The notes beneath the pieces are model-generated. The model had not been told where the DNA came from, made no database searches, and saw only the letters and a program-made list of their open reading frames with translations. A stretch of 64,000 nt of DNA from Ariolimax columbianus (Eukaryota > Mollusca > Gastropoda > Stylommatophora > Arionidae): assembly GCA_036924085.1 (NCBI GenBank), contig JAVGWX010000013.1:46123175-46187174 (forward strand), read 5' to 3'. Below, piece by piece: positions 54,450 to 64,000 of this stretch (the stretch's first letter is position 1; each line of letters opens with the position of its first letter). The translations under genes were made by a program, and so were the position numbers.

Positions 54450-55860
54450 CTGAACAGACCAGAGTTAAATGTTAATACTTACTCTGTCGTACAACCAGGA
54501 ATACTGTTTTTACTACCTCAGGGGTCTCAAACCACAAATCCCACAAGAAGACTGATAAAAGTTAATCTTAATGGCCCAGAATTGGATGGTGAGAATTTTG
54601 AGAACCAAATTATTCTCTTTTATTTTAGAATCAAAGATGGGATATTGTTTCCATAACTTTCTTTTAAACCCAGAAGTCTGCTCAACCGTAAGCAGGATTT
54701 TGGTCGATGGTAATGGCAGGGTGTACAAACCCATTAGTTGGAGTGTCTTCTACCCTAAAGCGATTAGACCTTTAATAAATAGCCCCATATAGAATAGCCT
54801 TTTCTTCTCAGAGTTGGTATAATATATCGTATCTCTATTTCGTTTTCAACGAAGCATAGGCCCCACCACTGTTGCTCGATTGAAGGAAACTGTTTGCAGC
54901 CACTACGACAGTGTCGCAGTGAGCCTATTTAATATGTCACATACATAGCTCCCCCACCCCACCCCAAAACATTTGAATAGTCAAACCACTAGGCTTCCCT
55001 CTTTATCTATATAGCAATCTTTGCAGTATAACCGCCATCTTTTTAAACCTTTATTACACCTAATAAAGTGAAATAAACAAACAAAGCCAGCACACAACGC
55101 GGCGAAACGGCCTTTAGTCCTCATCCTTTAAAACTTCTCGACTACTCCGGCAATGGGGAAAAGTCGTATGGCAGTAATGACAATAGTATTTACCCCTAAA
55201 CCAATTCACGCTGTCTGCCTCATGTTAAGACAGCCCACATGTAGTCCGAGGGTAATGTGTTTGAGACTCCCTGAGCTGGATACTCAATAAATGTAACCAC
55301 TAATAAATTACCAACGAAAGACAACAAAAACTTCTTTTAATTTTTTCTTTTCTTTGTTGATTGATTGATTTTTTTCTCATTTTTGTTCTTTGTTGTAATC
55401 GTTTGATTAAATTGATAGCAATAAAAAAAATAGTGATAAATGAAACTTTTCTTAAATCTATTTATTTGTAGCAATCAACAAGTGACTAGGACAGATCAAC
55501 CTTAAATGACATTGACTAGACCAAAAAACCAATATGGATATTATAAACAAATTTAAATATTAACCTAAATTACAATAATAATATTATATTAGTTATTTGT
55601 TAACGTCCTACACGATAAAACATTGCTTTTAACATCAATTGCTTTCTTGTGTAACTACTGCAGTTTTTCTCAAATGATGTATCACAGCATCCATATATAT
55701 CTAAGCTTTTGCATATTTATTATATAGGATGTAAGTCTTCTCCCACTGAAGTACTAAACAAATTATCCCACACCATTTTGAAGATTCAATTAAAAACAGT
55801 TATCTTTATTTATGTAGTCCTCAGATTTTTTAATTTTATTCTGTTAAGTATCGCAGGTGC
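54450..55860. other. Intronic sequence, no gene recognised
   Basis: Searched for the missing upstream UBR exon (phase 0 end); none found. Several AT-rich low-complexity runs lie at 55,320-55,600. Confidence 0.5.
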
Positions 55861-55879
55861 TCAGTTGCTCTCGGCAAAT

Positions 55880-56640
55880 GGTGCAGAGTGTAGATACTGA
55901 TGGTCCTTATAGCTCACTGGTTGTGCATATTCCTGCTTCATCCTCTCAAGTGCCCACCTCTGCAAGATCAGCGAATGATTTCAAAATTTTGCAATCTGTT
56001 CATCGACTGCAGTGTCTTCATCCAAAAAGAAGTCATAGATCAACTTTAAAATGTCACCTCTATTCATTGTCAATGTCCCCATTCAGGTGACCCGAGACCA
56101 GGATGTCAGTTCCGTCATTCCTGCAAACTTCAGCATGGCCAGAATAGTAGATCCACATATGCTCCCCGAGGTTCATGCCTATGGGTTCACTATCCACACT
56201 CACCACAGTCAGCTCTTCTGCACGTTCCAAAGGAAAGATTGACAGAAAATAATGGCTCTCATTAAAGAGGTCCCAGATAGCCACCTCAGAGCTGAAGTCA
56301 CTGTCTCAATCTTCATTTTGAAAATGTTGTCAAGTATGCATCAATCCTCTCAGCAACGACTTGCCTTTCACTCTAGCAGAGAAGCCTCAATCGGCTTTTT
56401 TTAAAGAGTAGCACAGAACCATCGGTGTATATAGCAGCATCAGAATCCTGGACATTTTCACTTATTAGCTGTTGAACCTCAAGGTCCGCTTTCCCACTGC
56501 ACCATTCTCTGCATTCTCTCCCTTGAGTGATAACGACCCAGTCGTAGTCTGTCATCTTATCTCCAGTGTGTATCCATTCTTTCCCCTTTTTTATTGTCTC
56601 TACTGTGGTTACCTGACCAATCATCACAATATTTAATACA
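55880..56640 (-). pseudogene. RNase H domain of a LINE, minus strand
   Basis: QDSDAAIYTDGSV near 56,430 holds the first RNase H Asp. HMWIYYSGHAEVCRNDGTDI near 56,140 parallels the family's GHxGVxGNxxAD motif, with the Asn kept. Stops lie between. It differs from the 33 kb copy and may be a second LINE lineage. Confidence 0.7.
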
Positions 56641-57017
56641 TCTTTTCAAACTGGCAGAGAAACTAAATATATACTGCTACTTTTTATTTGGGCATTGGGG
56701 AAGACAAGTATGCTATCTCTTCTAGTAGTTGTTGCTCTTCTACCCTTTGGGGTGTAGAGGTCCTTTTTGTGTATACTTGCAACTGAGTATGCAGATAAAT
56801 AGGTAATCGATCTACTATGTGGAGAGGTCGCTTTTTTGGGGCCTTTATATAGGCCCCTATTGGGTATGAATTTCGTTACCTCTAGAACATTTGCCTGGAT
56901 AGCCTGCTTTTTTCAATTTTCAACTGCCAAAGGTTCTTTTATGTACACATCATGTGCAAGGAACCTCCTAGTTTACTGTCCATCTCTGATATAAGTGCCA
57001 ATCATACCTGCTAATAT

Positions 57018-57245
57018 TTTTTTTACGTTCGCTTTATTTTTCTAATCCCCAAGGCGGTGTGCGTTGCACTGTGGGCCTGTTGGCCCAGTGCATCCAACTT
57101 CAGCATGCATTTTATGTAAGGACCTGCTTCCTCCCGCATTTCTAAGGGTTTGCTTCTCCAGCGTAACAGCCGGTGCTGTGTTGGGGATCGAATCCAGCAC
57201 CTTCTGGTTGTGAGCCGTGTGACCACTAGCCCACGCCATCCCCGC
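57018..57245 (-). mobile_element. tRNA-derived SINE family E, copy 3
   Basis: Reversed: ggatggcgtgggctagtggt, then gctggattcgatccccaaca. The body matches copies 1 and 2. Confidence 0.9.
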
Positions 57246-57839
57246 ACCTGCTGAGACCAAGAGACACTTGAAACTTGCAGGATTTGAACACCCATGGTTT
57301 CTTGTTTTCATTTGTTAATTTTGTTAGAGACGAGTACCTTTCGTCTCAGCTATAATGACCCCCCAAAAAGTGCGCCACAAAGTTTAAAAAAATTTCATAG
57401 TGTACTGTGAACACACATTTGAGAAATAATACACTACTATACCACTATTATAATCTAAATGCATAGATTTAATGTAATGTTTTATCAATTTTCACAGTTG
57501 TGGTGTGTGTGTATTTCATTACAGCATTTCATAACATTGCATTTCATCATTTGTTCTATTTAATTAATAAACGAGAACAAAAATAATTCATAGAAAGTCA
57601 TGCATAAAAAAAGAAATATTGAACAACAGCTACAGAGGTGACCATGAAAACACAGAGTTATGTATGCAGAAACATCTACTAGTGGACTTCTGGCTCCACA
57701 AGGCCATATATAATGTGTTTGAGCATATACAAAGTTGATCAGATTATGGGGCCAAAGATGCAGATGTGAGTGAGCTGACATCAGCTAAACTGCTTGCAAG
57801 CTAGCAAACAGATTGCAACCATGCAATTTTTAGATGCTC

Positions 57840-58320
57840 AGTGAGCTGGATATGCTTAATCCAGGAGTCACCATCGGACAGTTGCGTGTGACTGACCGTG
57901 ACTACACAGATGACGTAGTTGTAACAGGCAGCGAGACTTGGACAACTTATGCCAAACAAGAGCACAGGCTCAACACCTTCCACCTATGGCGCTTGTGATC
58001 CATTCTTGAATTACATGGAGCGACAAAGTGACACATGCAGAGGTACACTCTCCTTAGGCAGCTAAGACTACGATGACTTGATCATGTTCGTCGCATGGAA
58101 GATGGTCATATTCTCAAAGATATCCTCTATGGACAATTGGCGGATGGCAAAAGAACAGTCGGCAGACCACAGTTGAGGTTCAAAGATGTGTGTAAACGTG
58201 ATGTGAAGGCCCTGGACATGAATCTGACATCCTAGGAAAACGAAGCTGCAGACCAATCCAAATGGAGATGTACCATGGAGATGTACCTCACGCTTGGTGA
58301 AGAGAAACTCTTGTAACAGA
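57840..58320 (+). pseudogene. RTE-like LINE C-terminal remnant
   Basis: It encodes VTDRDYTDDVVVTGSETWTT, then VRRMEDGHILKDILYGQLAD and GKRTVGRPQLRFKDVCKRDV. Stops interrupt it at about 57,998 and 58,232. Confidence 0.8.
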
Positions 58321-58479
58321 TAAATGAAAAGACAATGCCACAAGGAGAAAGATAACAAAAGCTAAGTATATATTTTTTTGTTTATCACTCCAATTCATAT
58401 CATCCTATAGTCAGTCATGACTGAAAGGGGCTACTACTATGCTCAGACACTGATAAAAACTGGCTGGGCCTGCACATCT

Positions 58480-59060
58480 CGTGGGCAAACATAAAAATAC
58501 ATAATCTTGACTGCAACTATGTGACATGAATCATTGGATAGCAACCACGCAAACTCCACAGAGGCTTTCATATACCTAGGCAGCAAACAGAACTTTGATG
58601 CAGAAAGTCACCCCAACGTTATTCAAAGGGCCAGCAGCCTCGTTGCCGTCTCTATGTATGCCCTGCACTGTGCCTGGTACCAGCAGAGGCTTTCATTGAA
58701 AACTAAGCTAAGGATTTACTTTTGTGTCGTCCCCATCCTGCAATACGGTTCCAAAACAAGGGCTATTCTGAAGAGATATCAGAAGTGCATTGAAGTCTTC
58801 CATGTGCGCAGCCAGAGGCACATTGTTGAAATCCTCTGATATGACCGGGTCTCAAACGACGAAGTCACCGAACAGAGTCTTCAAAAGCACATTAATTAAG
58901 GCTGTTTGGTCCTATTTGGACACGCAGCCCATCTTGGCGGGGACATACCCGTCCACCAGCTCTTAATACATGCCACAGACATCAAGGATGGAAATTGACC
59001 GTCATCGTGGTTCCATCCCCGCGGCCGTTCACATGCACCTGGTTCAGTAAAATCAGAAGG
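58480..59060 (+). pseudogene. LINE C-terminal remnant
   Basis: It encodes AFIYLGSKQNFDAESHPNVI, then CAWYQQRLSLKTKLRIYFCV and CIEVFHVRSQRHIVEIL. It resembles the FxYLGSxI...K..IY..CVxxxLLYG pattern but is a different family from the copies above. Confidence 0.8.
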
Positions 59061-59194
59061 ACATCATCCCCACTGAATGCAATCAGGGAACCAGACTAAT
59101 AGTGTCCATGAATGGCCGACATGATGGGTCTTTGTTGCCTAGGCGATCTACCCACCTACGTGCCATGTATATCCCGTTCACTTGGCAATGACCT

Positions 59195-59570
59195 AGTCTC
59201 ACCCTGATCTTTGTGTATGACAAGGACAAGAATAGCATCACTGCCCCACAGAGAGCATGTCGTAAGAGGTGACTAGCTGTGTAACATGGCACAATACCAG
59301 CCATAGTTAGGTGGTTCGTTAAGAGTAACATAGATGGCGCCCAACAGGCTGCGGGTCTACTTTGCTCTAGTGTTTGAGTCTATTAAGATGGACTAGCACA
59401 TCGGTTTATTACCCTAAACAGCACATGTTCTAATTCAGCAGAGTAATAAGCTGCTCGTCTAGCCAGCTAAGCAGAAAATCCTCCCCAGTTACACACAGCT
59501 CACGCCGTAGCTGGGACCTGCACAGGCGTATCTGCCCCTGTAGAAGTACAGGCCGACTAAGACTACAAAT
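59195..59570 (-). mobile_element. Dispersed repeat family C, copy 4
   Basis: ctttgtgtatgacaaggaca, gccccacagagagcatgtcg, ctactttgctctagtgtttg and agaagtacaggccgactaag match copy 3. Confidence 0.85.
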
Positions 59571-59719
59571 CTATGAGTTAATTCAGCAGAATCATAAAGT
59601 GTCTGCTTCTGTGGGAGCCCTGGTATACAACATTACCAGTTTAGTAGATGTCTCTACATACAGAATTTATTGATGAAGATTATGAGCACAAAATAAACTT
59701 ATCCACATTATTTTAAATA

Positions 59720-60470
59720 AAGACATGACAAATGACCTACTAGGATATAAAAAATACATAAGACATGACATATGGTATACTAGGCAGTAAAAATACATAA
59801 AGACATAACATGCTAGGCAGTACAAAATTCATAAAGATATTACATAAGACACGCTAGGCAGTACAAATACATAAGAGCATGGCAATTGACATGCACATGC
59901 TAATTAGTATCAATACATAAGACATGAGATATGGCATGCTAGGCAGTTTATCAATACATAAAGACACATAACATAAGACATGATAAGCAGTACATAAAGA
60001 CATGACATATCGTATGATTGCAGTACAAATACATAAAGACATGACATATGGTATGATTGGCAGTACAAATACATAAAGACATGACATACAGTATGATTGG
60101 CAGTATCAATACATAAAGACATGACATATGACATACGTGGGAGTACAACTACATCAAAATATACTTGGGAGTACAACTACATCAAAATATACTTGGGAGT
60201 ACAACTACATCAAAATATACTTGGGAGTACAACTACATCAAAATATACTTGGGAGTACAACTACATCAAAATATACGTGGGAGTACAACTACATCAAAAT
60301 GTGACACTTGACATGCCAGGTAGTAAAAACATATAAACACATGACATGTGGCATGCTAAGTAGCAAAAAAAAACATAAAGATATGCCATATGACATACTA
60401 AGCAGTACAGATACATAAAGACAGGGCATTGACATGCTAGGCAGTACATTCTTGGAGGGCTACAGTGGTT
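59720..60470. repeat. Irregular acataaagacatgacatat array with an inner 28-bp array
   Basis: Loose units of cataaagacatgacatatgg with gcagtacaaata vary in length. Inside, 60,140-60,300 has six regular 28-bp units of gtacaactacatcaaaatat plus acttggga. Confidence 0.9.
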
Positions 60471-60849
60471 CTATTCTTTGCTCGAGTATACCCACATGCA
60501 TGAGTTAGTACACTAGGTTATATTAACATAAAATGCCGTAACAAGCAAACGAATGCAGACACAAGGAGGCTAGCAAGCAATCTAATACTATTCAAAAACA
60601 ATACACACAAAGATTGACTTCGAGCTTTGCAACATAACCACCCGTGGTAACAGTCAAACAGTCTGTCAGGGGTTTTTTTAAGCCGCTTATTTTAGGTCAA
60701 ATTTGATGATGTAAGATTTTATAAAAGTTTGTCCACATTAATCCCTTGACCTACATCTATTAGTAGCTTGTGTGGCCCCTGGTGGCCAATTAGAAAGTAG
60801 CTTTTAGGATCTTACAAATTTAGGACCCTATAGATATTAGTATGCAGGA

Positions 60850-61145
60850 CATGATGAGGAATGAAGACTTGTGGGAAAGGAGCCAACAACTGCCATTGGA
60901 ACAAATTAAGTGAAGAAAATGGGGTAGGATAGGACATACACTAACATAATCAGATAGGCTCTCACATGGAATCCTCAGGGGGAAAAGAGAGGTAGACCCA
61001 AAAATACGTGGTGAAGAGAATGTGAGAAGCTAAAATTAAATAATGACACCTGGAGAGGGGCAGAAAAAGCAGCCAGGGCTGTGTATGCTGGTGAGATGTT
61101 GTCGATGGCTTATGCACCGAGAGGAGCCACAGGCTTTGAATGATT
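60850..61145 (+). pseudogene. RTE-like LINE 3' end
   Basis: Decayed RKWGRIGHTLT-like, GKRGRPKNTW-like and AVYAGEMLSMAYAPRGATGF sequence, ending at a stop near 61,140. Confidence 0.75.
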
Positions 61146-61427
61146 GGATAGATATTAGCTCGATGACAGCAGGCAACCAGAAGGTATTATCATAGGTGTC
61201 TCAGTCTCTGTAGACCATGCGGGTGGTGCCCCGTGAGTAACCTCTCCATGGCGCAAGCCTGGACGCTGAATATGGAGACCCTGAGCTGCCCAAACTGCAG
61301 GATCCCCCTCTCTGCCTCATTGGTGTAATCCAAAGGCATGCAAAGCATGAATTTGGCACCAGCTCAGCTGCAGGAATGAGTTTTAAATTTTAAAACCATC
61401 CGCCATACCAGAAAGTATGCTATATCA

Positions 61428-61658
61428 TTATTGTAAGCTTGTATGCCTCCTTAGCGCAGTATCCACAATGGCAATACTTTGAAAAGTATGATAGGCTGAA
61501 ATGGCCATGATGTAGTTATTATTAGCATGCAGAATGTCAGAGGCGAGTTTCCAGCTAAGAATATATTTGTTTGAGAATATTAGGTACAATAATAAAGAAA
61601 AATTATTAATGTGTGGATAGGATAACATTATGTGAACAAGTATCCGAGTGCATGTCAT
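61428..61658 (-). other. Unrecognised open frame
   Basis: It encodes LHANNNYIMAISAYHTFQSI. I tested it as a UBR exon; neither the sequence nor the splice phase fits. Probably chance. Confidence 0.15.
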
Positions 61659-61774
61659 AGATAGGCTAATATACTTGTAGTAATATAATTTTAAATCATA
61701 TCTTTAAAGGCATTATTCTTGCAATAAGTAGCTTGCATCTAAGCAGATAAGATATTGGTCTCAGAGTTGAGGTC

Positions 61775-62600
61775 CAGAGACCAATATTTATTTTCAGTCT
61801 CTTCTCAATGTGCTTCTTGGTTTACCTCTCTTTCTCTGTGGATTCCATGTCAGGGCCTCTCTGGCCCCATTTAATGGTGATTTATATATTGTGTGTCCTA
61901 TCAAACCAAATTCCCTACATTTCATCTGCTGTTCCACTGGTTGTTGTTATTGAATGTCCACAATGAGTAGAATTACTCTTTTGTGCACCCTAAAAAGGAT
62001 GTTAATTGGCGGGTTGTCGTAGCTTTCCTCACATCCCGAGCATGCTGATGAAGGTGGACAAGTGTCCTCCAGGCGGTTGTGGTATGCTTAGATTAATCTG
62101 CGTGTTGTTCACTACTATGGGGATTACGTCGATCCCTCATCTTGCTTGTTAGCCAGACTGCCATGAAAACAGCCTGTTTCCAGGAAGGGCTAGTTCCACT
62201 GCCTGTTGTTAACTCCTATCCTTTAGGTTTTTATTCCCTGCCAGCCTATATCGATCATCCTCCATAGAAATTTGACAAATGACTGGCGTTTCTTCTCTAT
62301 TTCCTTTGTCATTATCCATTTTTTGTGCTCCATACAGGAGTACTGACTTGACTTCGGAATTAAACAATCTTAACTTGATATTAGTCTTTATTTCCCAGGA
62401 TTTCCATATATTATTCAGTAACAGGAATACTATCCTGGTCTTTCCAATTCTTGCCCTTACATCTGCCTCAGTGCCCCCTGAAGTATCAATGGTGCTGCTC
62501 AAATTTGAGACAATGTCCACCTCTTCCAGTGCCTCACCTCCAAGCACGACTGGCTCTTTGCTTAATATGATGATTTTAAACAGCTTGGTTTTCAAGATTT
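61775..62600 (-). pseudogene. LINE C-terminus, minus strand, carrying a SINE-A
   Basis: 62,209-62,595 reversed encodes KEPVVLGGEALEEVD, VRARIGKTRIVFLLLNNIWK and LRLFNSEVKSVLLYGAQ. The 3' part continues to 61,775 after removing the SINE-A. Confidence 0.85.
61940..62192 (+). mobile_element. SINE-A copy 6, with target duplication
   Basis: Flanked by gttccactg at 61,931-61,939 and 62,193-62,201. The body has cacaatgagtagaattactc, gctttcctcacatcccgagc and gccatgaaaacagcctgttt. This is the clearest boundary for the family: about 253 bp. Confidence 0.92.
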
Positions 62601-63540
62601 TGAATCATCAATATGTAATATTAAAATTATTAATCAATTGAAATTATTTTTTCTAAGTTGATGTTTCTGTGTAATGTCGGCATCTGAGTAGTTAGACTGA
62701 TTGTGCCGTGGCAAGATAGAAGGTTAAACCCTGATCCCAACATGTCCCAGTCTACCAATCTGTTAATGGGCACCTGATTTAAAGTTAAGCTAAAGAATTG
62801 GTGAACCCAACTTTAAAAAATTGAAATCTTGTAAACAATTCATCCACGACGACAGTGTCTGCGATGGGACTACCTTTGCCTTTATTTTTTTTAAAGTTCA
62901 GCTTTGATTCACTGATTTCATTACGTTAAATCTCCAATGGTTTCGTTTGTCTACCAATTTTAATTTTATTTTTACACAAAAGGATAGGAATAACTTTTAC
63001 AAATGAAATCTCTTTGAGTTTAACTGGCAATGGATGGCCATCATTACTGCCCCCAACTAAAGGCAAAATAAAAACCTACCAATGTTGGGCTCCCAAACAG
63101 TTGCAAGGAGAAATGTGTTATGGAGAGGGAGCGAGGGTGGTCGTCTTGCATAAACTCTTTGATCATCACAGAATAGCACTACAAGATAGAAGAAAAACAC
63201 ATGACACTAGAGAGGCTTTCATTCTATATGGAGGGAGGGTTGTTAAGGTGGTTTATCCATAATACTTATACAATGATGCATTCGGACACAGGGATGTCAG
63301 TTACAATCACAGAGGTACATACTACAACAGACATCTCATCTGTGTAAGAAAAATGTATGATAATTTGGATGTGAACTGTCTGAAAGAAATAATTTATGGG
63401 TCTGCTCTATTTCATCAACTTAATTTATAGGTAATCTATGATGCTATGCTAATTTGGTGGCAATCTAATTTGGAGTGGCAGCAACATATGTTTTCACAAA
63501 TTTGAAAGAATATCTGAGAGCAATTGAATTTATAGATACA
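62600..63540. other. Intronic sequence, no gene recognised
   Basis: An open frame at 63,014-63,262 (GKIKTYQCWAPKQLQGEMCY) resembles nothing known to me. A weak SINE-D-like piece lies near 62,700-62,800. Confidence 0.35.
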
Positions 63541-63544
63541 GTCT

Positions 63545-63655
63545 TTGCGGTAACTGGCCACCCTACCTCATATAGGCAGCGACTTAGTCCATGAAGAGTT
63601 ATCTTTATCACCTGTGCCAATTGTTGCCATGGGACCTGCCTTTACCTATGAGGTC
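63545..63655 (+). mobile_element. SINE-D 3' part, copy 3
   Basis: ccaccctacctcatataggc, gacttagtccatgaagagtt and caattgttgccatgggacct match the end of the 9.95 kb copy. Confidence 0.7.
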
Positions 63656-63659
63656 AATT

Positions 63660-63965
63660 TTAGAGGTGAGTCTAGATTACTGATATAGAGTGACAACCAA
63701 AGAAATCCAGACACATTCAGAAGAGCACTCTATGAGGGTTATATAATTTAGAAGTGAACACTGAGGACAATCTAATTTTGAGGTGAACTTTATACGGGCA
63801 ATCTAACTTTCAGGCAAACTCTGTGAGGGCAATCTAACTTAGATATGAACTCTATGAGGACAATTTAACTTTGATCTAACTTAGACGCAAACTCTGTAAT
63901 GTTAATCTAATTTAGATGTGAACTCAACTTAAACATTCTAATTTATAGGTGAACTCCCGATGGAT
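63660..63965. repeat. Irregular gtgaactctgagggcaatct minisatellite
   Basis: About ten units of roughly 26-30 bp built on aatctaa(c/t)tt(t/a)gag(g)tgaact, quite diverged. Confidence 0.8.
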
Positions 63966-64000
63966 AGAAGTGACATTTTGAAATCAATCAATGACCGCCT

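Noticed and set aside
54000..54075. A functional tRNA gene in the SINE-E head
   Set aside because: Box A and B are present, but the cloverleaf arms do not pair well, and the same head recurs with a long shared non-tRNA body at two other sites.
6747..54449. Assignment to UBR3
   Set aside because: AGMWRRNG, ERYxPGVG, REIIHLLCI-like and FYHYxKxxxxK motifs belong to UBR1/UBR2; UBR3 is diverged in these places.
59628..59690. Exon after acattac at 59,630
   Set aside because: The translation has no UBR similarity; the splice-like motif is probably chance.
61428..61658. Upstream UBR exon containing NYIMAISAYHTFQ
   Set aside because: No alignment to the family's segment before the exon at 54,368, and no donor giving phase 0.

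Overview
The window is non-coding-rich nuclear DNA of an animal, most likely an invertebrate. It is AT-rich, and small phase-matched exons are separated by introns of roughly 0.1 to 10 kb. These introns are packed with LINE, tRNA-SINE, piggyBac-like and mariner remnants and many minisatellites. I cannot name the species. There are no bacterial-style operons, rRNA genes, CRISPR arrays or recognisable virus genes.

The one cellular gene I can support runs on the minus strand across most of the window. Seventeen exons between 54,449 (upstream) and 6,747 (downstream) have GT/AG borders and mutually compatible phases. Together they encode about 551 residues without a stop, and these match the central part of the UBR1/UBR2 N-recognin E3 ubiquitin ligases. 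The UBR box, the ClpS-like domain, the RING and the C-terminal cap are not here. The gene must continue beyond both ends of what I could find: upstream past 54,449 and downstream past position 6,747.

The rest is intronic. Regions by position: 1-6.7 kb holds a 68-bp array, an inverted LINE pair and a SINE; 6.9-7.9 kb is a 30-bp array beside an exon; 9-15.5 kb holds SINEs, LINE tails and three piggyBac-like elements; 16-25 kb holds a CR1-like LINE with an intact RT frame, several dispersed repeats and another TTAA element; 25.5-30 kb has three arrays, including 38 near-identical 59-bp units touching an exon; 30-45 kb holds RTE-like and RNase-H-bearing LINE remnants, SINE-A copies and further arrays; 45-64 kb holds LINE tails, an internally deleted mariner and more arrays.

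The most unusual features are architectural. Tandem arrays repeatedly lie against intron ends, one array multiplies a complete splice acceptor and a CACGTG site, and a mariner end lies 6-7 bp from a functional acceptor. Two minisatellites can be traced to transposon sequence: a LINE reading frame and the tail of a SINE.
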